From the NCBI GenBank assembly GCA_028287235.1, contig JAQBQB010000002.1:124001-188000 (forward strand): 64,000 bases of DNA, read 5' to 3'. This stretch comes from Gemmatimonadota bacterium (GTDB taxonomy: Bacteria > Gemmatimonadota > Gemmatimonadetes > Gemmatimonadales > Gemmatimonadaceae). Positions 43,926 through 52,119 of the stretch are shown in pieces. The translations under genes were made by a program, and so were the position numbers. Under the pieces are notes generated by a model that was not told where the DNA came from, did not search any database, and saw nothing but the letters and a program-made list of their open reading frames with translations. Positions within the stretch are counted from its first letter, which is position 1; each line of letters begins with the position of its first letter.

Positions 43926-46291
43926 TGCTTACAGGCAATTGGCGTGGCTTTCGCCGCGCGCTTGGTGTGTCTTGGCTGGTTGGCCTCGGCATGCTCGCCG
44001 GCACTGACCGAGCCAACGCGCAGACGACGAGAGCGGACGTACCGCGCACGATTCTCCTGCGCGGCGACCGTCTCGCTGAATCGAAGCGCCTCTTCGCGAG
44101 CGGCGAACCGTCGCTCGCGCCGACGTTCGACGCGTTGCTCGCGACCGCGCGTGCCGCACTCTCGGCGCCTCCGCTGTCGGTGATGCAGAAGGGCCGCGTG
44201 CCGTCGAGCGGCGACAAGCACGACTACATGAGCATGGCTCCGTACTTCTGGCCCAATCCCGCCACGCCGAACGGGCTGCCGTTCGTGAATCGCGACGGCG
44301 AGATGAACCCTGAGAGCCGCAAGGACCATGACGGGCTGCGGCTGCAGCAGACGGTCAGTCGTGTACATGCGCTCGCGGTGGCCTGGTATCTCACCGGCGA
44401 CGCGAAGTATGCCGACGTCGCCGCAAAGGACCTGCGCATCTTCTTTCTCGATACCGCCACGCGGATGAATCCCAACCTGCGCTTTGCGCAGGCGGTGCTC
44501 GGTGTGACCGACGGCCGCAGCTACGGCATCATCGATACGCGCGACATGCCGGAGCTCGTCGACGCCGTGCGGTTGCTCGAGGGTGCGCCGGGTTGGACGC
44601 GGCGCGACGCCGACGGCATGACCGCATGGTGCCGCGGGTATCTCACCTGGCTGCTCGAGAGCAAGAATGGAATCGCCGAACGAGATGCCACGAACAACCA
44701 CGGCACGTTCTACGACGAGCAGGTGGCCGCCCTCGCGCTGTTCGTCGGCGACTCCGCGCTCGCCAAGAAGACGATCGGCGAGAGTGGCGCGAATCGCATC
44801 GCGAGCCAGATCGACGCCGACGGAAAGCAGAAGCGCGAGCTCGAGCGCACGCGTCCCCTGCACTACACTCTCTTCAATCTCGACGCGTTCACCATGCTCG
44901 CCGAGATGGGGCGCCACGTGGGCGTGGATCTGTGGCACTACACGTCACCGGGCGGCGGCAGCATCGAGAAAGCAATTCTGTTCGTCGCGCCGTACGCGGA
45001 TTCCACGGTCAAATTCCCGACTCCAGACATCGCCGAGCAGGGTCAGGGCGAGTTTCTGCCGCCGCTGCGAAGAGCGGCGTCGCAACTCGCCAATCCCGTG
45101 TTCGCCCGCGCGCTCGAGCACGTGCCCGCGCAGCTGCGGGCCAAGGATCCGGACGCGGTCAACTTTCCTCTCGAAGCCGTTTCCAAACGGGCCCTCGGCA
45201 GAGCGGCGGAACAGCTCCGCCGAACGGCGACGGCGCTCGACCCGGCCAACGGGTATCCGCGCTCCACGAACGCGAGCGGAGAGATGGAGCAACGGACGCA
45301 GACGGAATGGACGAGTGGATTCTTCGCCGGCATGCTGTGGTCCATGTACCAGAACACCGGCGCGCCCGAGTGGCGCACGCTCGCGGAGCGGTGGACCGTG
45401 GGCCTCGAGTCCAACAAGACCTTGACCACGTCGCACGACTTGGGATTCATGATCTTCGACAGCTTCGGCCGCGGCTTTCTGCTCACGGGCGATCCGCACT
45501 ATCGCGACGTCGTGATGCAGGCGAGCCGCTCGCTGGCCACGCGCTTCAACCCGCGTGTGGGCGCGATCAAGTCGTGGGATACGCAGGGTGCCACGGACGC
45601 GCGCAGGGAGTGGAAGTACCCCGTGATCGTCGACAACCTGATGAATCTCGAGATGTTGTTCTGGGCGGGATCGCACGGCGGCGACAGCGCGTGGATTCGG
45701 CTGGCCGAGCGGCATGCGCTCACGTCGGCGCGCGCGCACGTGCGGAGCGATGGAAGCACGGCGCACGTCGCGCTGTTCGATCCGGCCACGGGCGCGCTCG
45801 AACGCACGGTGACATGGCAGGGCTACGGCGACAGCTCGGCGTGGTCGCGCGGACAGGCGTGGGCGATTCACGGATTCTCCGCGTCGTACGGTCAGACGCG
45901 CCGGCCGGAGCTGCTCGCCGCCGCGCAGCGTACGGCGGACTGGTTCATCGCGCATCTGCCGCCAGACGGCGTACCGTACTGGGACTTTCGCGATCCGGCC
46001 ATTCCTCACACCGAGCGCGACGCATCGGCGGCAGCGATTGCTGCGTCGGGACTGTACGACCTCGCGCGCTACGTAGACCCTGCCACGAGCGACCGCTATC
46101 GCGCGGCGGCCGATGACATACTCCTGTCGCTCGCGTCCAACTACATGGCGCCGCTTTCGGCACGCGGCGCGATCCTCGCGCATTCCACGGGAGCCCGCCC
46201 GGCGCACTCGGAGGTCGACGTCGGCATGGTCTACGCCGACTACTTCTTCATAGAAGCGCTTCTCCGGCAGAAGGGCCTGTTCCTCGGCTGA
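43922..46291 (+). CDS. Exported fusion: alginate-lyase-like (PL5-type) domain plus GH88 unsaturated uronyl hydrolase
   Basis: This encodes 789 residues from ATG 43922, with a signal peptide cleaved at ANA|QTTR. Residues about 40-390 match the alginate lyase family PF05426: '[15 protein letters not shown]', '[31 protein letters not shown]', and '[20 protein letters not shown]' near 257-276, which includes the active-site Asn-His pair. Residues about 430-789 are a GH88 barrel: '[19 protein letters not shown]' near 461, '[16 protein letters not shown]' (Asp near 504), '[13 protein letters not shown]' (Asp near 569), and '[14 protein letters not shown]' near 638. The first domain would cut by beta-elimination; the second would remove the unsaturated uronate so generated. 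Having both on one chain is uncommon and biochemically sensible. The polymer may be alginate, glucuronan or another uronan. Confidence 0.88.
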   Translation: MMLTGNWRGFRRALGVSWLVGLGMLAGTDRANAQTTRADVPRTILLRGDRLAESKRLFASGEPSLAPTFDALLATARAALSAPPLSVMQKGRVPSSGDKHDYMSMAPYFWPNPATPNGLPFVNRDGEMNPESRKDHDGLRLQQTVSRVHALAVAWYLTGDAKYADVAAKDLRIFFLDTATRMNPNLRFAQAVLGVTDGRSYGIIDTRDMPELVDAVRLLEGAPGWTRRDADGMTAWCRGYLTWLLESKNGIAERDATNNHGTFYDEQVAALALFVGDSALAKKTIGESGANRIASQIDADGKQKRELERTRPLHYTLFNLDAFTMLAEMGRHVGVDLWHYTSPGGGSIEKAILFVAPYADSTVKFPTPDIAEQGQGEFLPPLRRAASQLANPVFARALEHVPAQLRAKDPDAVNFPLEAVSKRALGRAAEQLRRTATALDPANGYPRSTNASGEMEQRTQTEWTSGFFAGMLWSMYQNTGAPEWRTLAERWTVGLESNKTLTTSHDLGFMIFDSFGRGFLLTGDPHYRDVVMQASRSLATRFNPRVGAIKSWDTQGATDARREWKYPVIVDNLMNLEMLFWAGSHGGDSAWIRLAERHALTSARAHVRSDGSTAHVALFDPATGALERTVTWQGYGDSSAWSRGQAWAIHGFSASYGQTRRPELLAAAQRTADWFIAHLPPDGVPYWDFRDPAIPHTERDASAAAIAASGLYDLARYVDPATSDRYRAAADDILLSLASNYMAPLSARGAILAHSTGARPAHSEVDVGMVYADYFFIEALLRQKGLFLG

Positions 46292-46334
46292 CGGCCGCCC
46301 CAAAAATCGTCTGAAACCCTGAGCGTCCTCCCTT

Positions 46335-46356
46335 CGTATGGGGATCACATAGGACG
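46335..46356. promoter_or_regulatory. Distal copy of a 22-bp operator-like site upstream of the second padR
   Basis: This begins CGTATGGG and ends CACATAGGACG. It is 19/22 identical to the site at 46420-46441, with mismatches at positions 9, 10 and 13. The two copies are 85 bp apart start to start, about eight helical turns, which fits co-operative binding by a dimeric PadR. Confidence 0.6.
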
Positions 46357-46419
46357 CCAAGGGCGGGCGCTGCACGATCCGACTCCGCTATTGCGCGTCT
46401 CCGCTCCGAACGGTAGCAT

Positions 46420-46441
46420 CGTATGGGTTTCCCATAGGACG
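46420..46441. promoter_or_regulatory. Proximal copy of the 22-bp operator-like site, touching the padR start region
   Basis: TATGGG-TTT-CCCATA forms a perfect dyad within it, followed by GGACG. The site ends 4 nt before the padR ATG at 46446, so a bound protein would block transcription or translation initiation. It matches the distal copy at 46335-46356. Confidence 0.6.
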
Positions 46442-46445
46442 GACC

Positions 46446-46790
46446 ATGGCGGACAAGATGGACGTCAAGCAGGGTACGCTCGCCCTGATGATTCTCAAGA
46501 CCCTCGACGTGCTCGGGCCGCTGCACGGCTACGGCATCGCGCGCCGCATCGAGGAGACGAGCAAGAACCGGATCACGCTCAATTACGGCACCCTCTACCC
46601 TGCCCTGCTCAAGCTCGAGCAGGAAGGGTTCATCAAAGCCGAGTGGGGCCAGTCCGAGAACAATCGCCGCGCGAAATTCTACGCCCTCAGCGCCGCGGGT
46701 CGAAAACAGTTGGCACGCGAGGCGCGCGAATGGCATCAGACTGCTGATCTGATCGCCGCCTTTCTCGCGCCGCAAAAGGAGGCACTATGA
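46446..46790 (+). CDS. PadR-family transcriptional regulator (second of three)
   Basis: This encodes 114 residues. It has the standard PadR winged helix: 'KQGTLALMILKTLDVLGPLHGYGIARRIEE', 'LNYGTLYPALLKLEQEGFIKAEW' and 'RRAKFYALSAAGRKQLAREA'. It reads as an autoregulated repressor whose duplicated 22-bp operator lies directly upstream. An AGGAGG inside its 3' end serves the permease gene, and ATGA at 46787-46790 overlaps stop and start. Compared with the regulators at 31536 and 55906 it shares the fold but not the operator sequence, so the three modules should respond separately. Confidence 0.92.
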   Translation: MADKMDVKQGTLALMILKTLDVLGPLHGYGIARRIEETSKNRITLNYGTLYPALLKLEQEGFIKAEWGQSENNRRAKFYALSAAGRKQLAREAREWHQTADLIAAFLAPQKEAL

Positions 46791-49486
46791 GATACTTTCG
46801 TGCCGTGCTCGCGCGCATCGCGGGCGTGTTCGACGGCCACCGCGCCGACGACGATCTCCGCGACGAGCTGCGAGCGCACCTCGACATGGCCACCGCCGAG
46901 AACGTTCGGCGCGGAATGCGGCCCGACGAGGCGCGCCGGCAGGCCGTGCTGGCGTCCGGCGGTATCACCCAGGCCGTCGAGGCCGTCCACGATCGGCGCG
47001 GACTGCCCTGGGTCGAGGGCGTGATCGCCGACGTCAGCTACGCGTTGCGCACGCTGCGACGCGCGCCCGCGTTCACCGCCGTGGTCGTGATCACGCTGGC
47101 CCTCGGCATCGGCGCCAACACGGCCATGTTCACGCTCTTGCGCGGCACGCTCCTTCGTCCGCTGCCCAATCGCGACGGCGAGCGGCTCGTGTACCTGCGC
47201 CAGTCCGCGCCGGGCGCTCAAGAGCGCAACGTGCTGTTCTCGGTTCCGGAGATCGCCGACTACCGCGGAGCGTCGAAGACGCTCGCCGCCATCGCCGAGT
47301 ATTCGTCCGCCGTTCCGTTCACGATAGTCGACAGCGACGGGCGGTCCGCGCGACTCCGGGTGGGAGTCGTGAGCGGCAACTACTTCGACGTCATGGGCCT
47401 GGAGCCGGTGCTCGGGCGGCTCATCACCCGGGGTGACGACGGTCCCTCCGCCGCGCCGCAGGCTGTACTCGCATACCAGTTCTGGAATGAGCACTTCGGT
47501 GGGGATCCCAACATCGTTGGGCGCACGGTCCGCCTGAACGACAAGGTCGCGACGGTCGTCGGCGTCGTGCAGCCGGCTCCGCACTACCCCAGCCGCACCG
47601 ATGTGTTCGTGAACATCGTGACGAGCCCGCACCACCTCAGCGCAACCATGGTCACGGGGCGCGCGCATCGCATGTCGGAGCTCTTCGCCCGTCTCGCGCC
47701 GAATAGCACAGTCGAGCAGGCCCGCGTCGAACTAGGCGGCATTGCGTCGGCCATGTTCCAGGATCACCCGGAGTCGTACGAAAAGGCGGCGCACTACGCT
47801 CTCACGATCGCGCCGCTGCGGCAAGCGCTGAACGAGCGTGCGGCGCTCATGTTCTGGCTGTTGATGGGCGCCGCGGCGTTCGTGCTGCTGATCGCGTGCG
47901 CCAACGTCTCCAACCTCACGTTGATGCGCGGGGTCGGGCGCGAGCGTGAGATGCTCGTGCGTGCCGCGCTCGGCGCCGGAACCGCACGCCTGCGCCGCCT
48001 GCTGCTCGTCGAGAACCTCGCCCTCGCCCTGATCGGCGGCGCGATCGGCGTGCTGGTCGCCTTCGCGGGTCTCAAGCTGATGGCCGCATTCGCCGCGCAG
48101 CTCTCGCCGCGGGCTTCGGAGATTCGCGTCGACGGTGTCGTGCTCGCCGTCGGACTGGCCACGAGCGTCGCCGTGGCGGTCGCGCTCTCGTTCATTCCGC
48201 GCATCGGCGGCCAGCGCGGGCTCGCGCTGCCGCTCGCTCCCACCGGAGGCGGCCGCCGCACGACGCTCGGCCGCGGACGGCAGCGGTTCCAGCAGTCGCT
48301 CGTCATCGCGCAGGTCGCCGCGTGCGCCGTGCTGCTCACTGGCGCGGGACTGCTCGTGCGCACGCTCGGCAAGCTGCAATCGGTGGAGACCGGCGTGCGC
48401 GCCGATCACGTGCTCACGGTCGACCTGCCGCTGCAAGGCGATCTGATGCGCGAGGTGATGAAGCAGCCCGAGAACCTCGCGAAGTACGAGCTCATTCGAG
48501 ACCGCGTTGCCGCGCTTCCGGGTGTGGACATCGCCGCTCTCGGCGTGGCGGCGCCACTTCGCAGCTCGATGTTCGAAGCGGACATCAAGGCCGAGGGAAG
48601 AGCCGTTCCTCCCAACCGGGCGACGCCGCACGCCGCCGTGAGAATGGTCGATCCCAAGTACTTCGCGGCGGCGGGCATTCCGGTGCTCGGTGGCCGCGGC
48701 TTCGAGACGACCGATCGCCGCGGCACTGCGCTGGTCGTCGTGCTGAGCCAGGCGTTCGCGAAACAGCTCTTCGGCGACGCGGATCCGATCGGCCGGCGCG
48801 TCGCGATGACCGGAGACGTGCTGCGGTTCAGTCCCTTCTCGGGCGATTGGCGCACCGTGGTCGGCGTCGCCGGCGACACGCGCGACCACGGCCTCGACAA
48901 CGATGCCACGCTCACGATGTACGAGCCGTTCGCGCAGGACCTGATCGTCAATGGCGCACTGGTCGTGCGGACGTCGTCGGATCCCACGGTGCTTCAGCCG
49001 GCGATTCTTCGGGCGATCGCTGATGCGTTCCCGCGGCAACTGATCGAGCACGTCGCGACGGTCGAGCAGATCCGCGACGAAACCGTTGCGCCGCGGCGTC
49101 TGAACGCGCTGTTCATTGCCCTCTTCGGCACGCTGGCCTTCCTGATCGCGATGGTCGGCATTGCCGGCGTGCTCGCCTTCTCCGTCAGCTCGCGCCGCGC
49201 GGAGATCGGTATCCGCATGAGCCTCGGCGCGGACGCAGCGCGAGTCCGTCGCATGGTGCTCGGCGAAGGTGGCGTGCTGCTCGCCGCGGGGCTGGTGGTG
49301 GGGCTCACCGGCGCGCTGTTCGCAACGCGCTTGCTGCGCGGAATGCTGTTCGGTATCACGCCGCACGATCCGGCCACGCTCGGCGCCGTGGCCCTCGTCC
49401 TCGCGGCGGTGGGCGTGGCAGCGTGCTGGCTGCCGGCCGCGCGAGCGGCGCGCGTGGATCCCGCCGTCGCACTTCGGGCCGACTGA
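46787..49486 (+). CDS. ADOP-family ABC transporter permease, copy 2
   Basis: This encodes 899 residues, coupled to padR by a 4-nt overlap. The N-terminal helical prefix (1-75; 'DDDLRDELRAHLDMATAENVRRGMRPDEARRQAVLASGG') resembles that of copy 3. TM1 is 'FTAVVVITLALGIGANTAMFTLLRGTLLRPLP'. The first FtsX block has 'REREMLVRAALGAGTARLRRLLLVENLALALIGGAIG', and the second 'RRAEIGIRMSLGADAARVRRMVLGEGGVLLAAGL'. It ends 'PAARAARVDPAVALRAD'. The two-fold MacB-type repeat defines the ADOP family. No ATPase is adjacent. Two small membrane proteins follow within 9 nt and may be co-expressed. Confidence 0.92.
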   Translation: MRYFRAVLARIAGVFDGHRADDDLRDELRAHLDMATAENVRRGMRPDEARRQAVLASGGITQAVEAVHDRRGLPWVEGVIADVSYALRTLRRAPAFTAVVVITLALGIGANTAMFTLLRGTLLRPLPNRDGERLVYLRQSAPGAQERNVLFSVPEIADYRGASKTLAAIAEYSSAVPFTIVDSDGRSARLRVGVVSGNYFDVMGLEPVLGRLITRGDDGPSAAPQAVLAYQFWNEHFGGDPNIVGRTVRLNDKVATVVGVVQPAPHYPSRTDVFVNIVTSPHHLSATMVTGRAHRMSELFARLAPNSTVEQARVELGGIASAMFQDHPESYEKAAHYALTIAPLRQALNERAALMFWLLMGAAAFVLLIACANVSNLTLMRGVGREREMLVRAALGAGTARLRRLLLVENLALALIGGAIGVLVAFAGLKLMAAFAAQLSPRASEIRVDGVVLAVGLATSVAVAVALSFIPRIGGQRGLALPLAPTGGGRRTTLGRGRQRFQQSLVIAQVAACAVLLTGAGLLVRTLGKLQSVETGVRADHVLTVDLPLQGDLMREVMKQPENLAKYELIRDRVAALPGVDIAALGVAAPLRSSMFEADIKAEGRAVPPNRATPHAAVRMVDPKYFAAAGIPVLGGRGFETTDRRGTALVVVLSQAFAKQLFGDADPIGRRVAMTGDVLRFSPFSGDWRTVVGVAGDTRDHGLDNDATLTMYEPFAQDLIVNGALVVRTSSDPTVLQPAILRAIADAFPRQLIEHVATVEQIRDETVAPRRLNALFIALFGTLAFLIAMVGIAGVLAFSVSSRRAEIGIRMSLGADAARVRRMVLGEGGVLLAAGLVVGLTGALFATRLLRGMLFGITPHDPATLGAVALVLAAVGVAACWLPAARAARVDPAVALRAD

Positions 49487-49495
49487 GATCTGACC

Positions 49496-50239
49496 ATGAC
49501 ACATCTGCCCGCAACTGCGGCGCTGGTGGTCCACATTGTCGCGGGAAGCTTGGGCATCATCTTCGGCTTCGTCGCGCTGTCCGTGGCGAAGGGCGCCGCG
49601 CTGCATCGCAAGAGCGGCATGGTATTCGTCTACGCAATGCTGACGATGGCGCTCTTGGGGTCGACGATGGCGGGCCTGCGCGGCGTCGCGCCGGCGGCGA
49701 ATGTGCCGATTGGATTCTTGACGGCCTACCTGGTGATCACAGGACTACTCACGGTGCGCCCACCGTTCGCCGGATCGCACCGGCTGGATTCCGGTTTGAT
49801 GCTGGTCGCGCTTGGCCTCGCGCTGACCATGTTCACTGTCGGGTTCGAGGTGCTCACGAGCCCCACGGGCAAGTACTTCGGAATGCCCGCGTTTCCCTTT
49901 CTCATCTTCGGGGCAATCGCGCTCATGGCGACCATCGGCGATCTGCGCCTGATCCGGTCGGGTGGCGTGCAGGTCATTCGCGGCGCACCGCGGCTGGGCC
50001 GGCACCTGTGGCGCATGAGCACCGCGCTCCTCATCGCGGCGTTCTCATTCTTCCTCGGCCAGGCCAAGGTCATCCCGAAGCCCTACCGCATCTTTCCGCT
50101 CCTCGTCATTCCGCCGTTGGTCGTGCTCACACTCCTGTTGTATTGGATGTGGCGCGTGCGCTGGAGAGGAAGTGTTCGCGGCGTGGTGATCGTGCCCGTG
50201 AAGACAGTCGGCCCCGGCCTGGAGGCGCTGAAAACATGA
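49496..50239 (+). CDS. Polytopic membrane protein, DUF2306-like
   Basis: This encodes 247 residues with about seven hydrophobic segments ('ALVVHIVAGSLGIIFGFVALSVAKGA', 'MVFVYAMLTMALLGSTMAGL', 'VPIGFLTAYLVITGLLTV', 'LMLVALGLALTMFTVGFEVL', 'FPFLIFGAIALMATIGDLRL', 'MSTALLIAAFSFFLGQAKV' and 'FPLLVIPPLVVLTLLLYWMWRV'). The His in the first segment followed by a 'LHRKSGMVFVYAML' loop recalls DUF2306 and cytochrome-b561-like four-helix proteins, but no function is known. The start is 9 nt after the ADOP stop, with no good Shine-Dalgarno. It overlaps the next gene by ATGA. Confidence 0.7.
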   Translation: MTHLPATAALVVHIVAGSLGIIFGFVALSVAKGAALHRKSGMVFVYAMLTMALLGSTMAGLRGVAPAANVPIGFLTAYLVITGLLTVRPPFAGSHRLDSGLMLVALGLALTMFTVGFEVLTSPTGKYFGMPAFPFLIFGAIALMATIGDLRLIRSGGVQVIRGAPRLGRHLWRMSTALLIAAFSFFLGQAKVIPKPYRIFPLLVIPPLVVLTLLLYWMWRVRWRGSVRGVVIVPVKTVGPGLEALKT

Positions 50240-50937
50240 GCTCCATCAACGCGAAGACCCGGCAAGCAGGAGTGCTGTATCTGGTGATGGGACTCCTGGG
50301 ATGGTTCAGCATCATCTACATCCCGTCCGCTTTCGTCGTGCGCGGAGATCCCGCGGCGACGGCCCGCAACATCACGAACGCCGAATTCATCTTCCGCCTC
50401 GGCATTCTGAGTCAGCTCGTCTCCCAGATCATCTTCATCGTCCTCGTCTTGCTGCTCTACGATCTGTTCGAGGACGTCGACCGATATTACGCCAGAATCA
50501 TGGTGGCGTTGGTTGCGGTCTCCGTCGCCGTGGAGATCGCCAACTGCCTCAACCTGATCGCGCCGCTCAACCTGTTGAATGGCGCCGACGCGCTATCGGC
50601 TTTCTCCAAAGCTCAACTCGACGCGCTTGCCTCGAGCTTTCTCAGGTTGCGGACCAGCGGGCTCAATGTCGTCTCGATCTTCTGGGGACTCTGGCTGTTC
50701 CCTCTGGGGATGCTCGTCATCAAGTCCGGCTACTTTCCCAAAGTGTTGGGCGTCGTGCTGATCGCGGCGTGCGCCGGGTATGTCGCCGGCAGCGTCACCT
50801 ACATTCTCTTTCCCGCTCAGGTGCACGCGGTGTCCGCGGTCACCCTGTTCCTTGCTGGAATCGGCGAGCTGTCGACGGTCGGCTGGTGCATCATCAAGGG
50901 TGCGAACGCGCCGCCGCTCGCGGCGCAGCCCGCGTGA
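50236..50937 (+). CDS. DUF4386-family membrane protein
   Basis: This encodes 233 residues from ATG 50236, with GGAGG 10 nt upstream inside the previous gene. About six TM segments are visible ('AGVLYLVMGLLGWFSIIYIPSAFVV', 'LVSQIIFIVLVLLLYDLF', 'IMVALVAVSVAVEIANCLNLI', 'LNVVSIFWGLWLFPLGMLVI', 'VLGVVLIAACAGYVAGSVTYILF' and 'AVTLFLAGIGELSTVGWCIIKGA'). 'YFPKVLGVVLIAACAGYV' and 'FWGLWLFPLG.LV.KSG' are characteristic of DUF4386, a family of unknown role. It is probably the last gene of the padR-ADOP transcript, converging with the small gene ending at 50953. Confidence 0.85.
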   Translation: MSSINAKTRQAGVLYLVMGLLGWFSIIYIPSAFVVRGDPAATARNITNAEFIFRLGILSQLVSQIIFIVLVLLLYDLFEDVDRYYARIMVALVAVSVAVEIANCLNLIAPLNLLNGADALSAFSKAQLDALASSFLRLRTSGLNVVSIFWGLWLFPLGMLVIKSGYFPKVLGVVLIAACAGYVAGSVTYILFPAQVHAVSAVTLFLAGIGELSTVGWCIIKGANAPPLAAQPA

Positions 50938-50952
50938 TCGCACGACGAACGA

Positions 50953-51216
50953 CTAGGGTTTCTTGCCGCCGTCGGTATCGCCCGACAGATTCGACAATTT
51001 GTCGAATACGCTCGGCGAGATCTGGCTGACCACCGCGTAGCTGACCAAGTGCCCGAGGGACGCAGCGCTGAGCACCGGAATGGCGGCGATGCTCGCGAGG
51101 CTGTAGCCCCAGCCGTACTGCGTTGGATGGAGCGCGGTATCCCACACCCGGGCGTTGACGTCGTTGATCGTCTGGCCGGCCCGCTCGAGCCCTTCCACGG
51201 CATCTTCTTTTTTCAC
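50953..51216 (-). CDS. Small hypothetical protein (87 residues), possibly membrane-associated
   Basis: Translation starts at GTG 51216 with GGAG 7 nt upstream, giving VKKEDAVEGLERAGQTINDV as the N-terminus. One hydrophobic stretch (about 38-65, 'GYSLASIAAIPVLSAASLGHLVSYAVVSQI') may be a membrane helix or an amphipathic segment. The charged N-terminal helix and the Asp/Lys-rich tail lie on either side. I recognise no family. It is isolated, in opposite orientation to its neighbours. Confidence 0.5.
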   Translation of the reverse strand: MKKEDAVEGLERAGQTINDVNARVWDTALHPTQYGWGYSLASIAAIPVLSAASLGHLVSYAVVSQISPSVFDKLSNLSGDTDGGKKP

Positions 51217-51435
51217 GTGGTCTCTCCGTCGGTATACCTAATAATACGACGTGGGCATGACCCGGTAATGGCGGACACCGCCCGGGAATCCACGGAAGAC
51301 CCTGCCAACGGAGTGTAAATAGTCGTCGTCACGGCACGACGTCTAGTGCGCGAAGCCGACACGGCGTATCGTATCTCCAGCTCATTGGAGCCGATCCGCG
51401 CGCTCTCGCCGAGCAGACTGACTGAAGGAGTCATC

Positions 51436-52056
51436 GTGACGACCAAACGCGTTGCCAGTACGCTCGTGCTCTCCATCGTGCTGATCGGTGCCCCTTCGCT
51501 TGCGCGCTCCCAGGGCGGCGGCATGAAGGGAATGCCCGGCATGGACATGGGCCACGAGATCGTGATCCCGAAAGGCGCCCTGTACACCAAGGCCGACGTC
51601 GAGTTCATGCAGGGAATGATCGCGCACCACTCGCAGGCGATCGTCATGTCCCGGATGGCCGAGTCTCACGGCGCCAATCCGCAAGTGCTGAAGCTCTCGA
51701 ACAAGATCGATCAGTCGCAGGTGCCGGAGATTCGCATCATGCAGGGCTGGCTCGAGCGCAACAATCAGTTCGCGCCCGATACGTCGTCGTGGCACCACAC
51801 GACGATGTCCGGCATGTTGACGACCGCACAACTGGAGGAGCTCGACGCGGCCAAGGGGGTCGACTTCGACCGCGCGTTCCTCCGCCTGATGATCCAGCAC
51901 CACGCCGGCGCGCTGAAGATGGTGGACGACCTCTTCAACGCGCCGCTCGCCGGACAGGAAGTGGACGTGAACGTGTTCGCGAACGATGTCGTCACGGCGC
52001 AAACTACCGAGATCGGCATCATGCAGCGGTTGCTCAAACAGCTGCCTCCCAAGTAA
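51436..52056 (+). CDS. Exported DUF305 (ferritin-like) protein with a Met/His-rich N-terminus
   Basis: This encodes 206 residues from GTG 51436 (AAGGAG 5 nt upstream). It has a signal peptide followed by SQGGGMKGMPGMDMGHE, a Met- and His-rich stretch. The DUF305 core has two halves with the hallmark His pairs: 'VEFMQGMIAHHSQAIVMSRMAESHG' and 'FLRLMIQHHAGALKMVDDLF'. DUF305 proteins are four-helix ferritin-like bundles often linked to copper or other metal handling; a metal role fits here but is inferred. The LVIVD gene begins 63 nt later, probably in the same transcript. Confidence 0.9.
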   Translation: MTTKRVASTLVLSIVLIGAPSLARSQGGGMKGMPGMDMGHEIVIPKGALYTKADVEFMQGMIAHHSQAIVMSRMAESHGANPQVLKLSNKIDQSQVPEIRIMQGWLERNNQFAPDTSSWHHTTMSGMLTTAQLEELDAAKGVDFDRAFLRLMIQHHAGALKMVDDLFNAPLAGQEVDVNVFANDVVTAQTTEIGIMQRLLKQLPPK

Positions 52057-52119
52057 CCCAATCAGTCAACCGCCACCGAAGTCGCCCGTCCCTCACGCCA
52101 GACACCGGAGTCCGTCCCG

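Noticed and set aside
47732-49606. 624-residue minus-strand frame opposite the second ADOP gene
   Set aside because: It is Gln/His/Arg-rich antisense sequence without start signal; the plus-strand permease is unmistakable.
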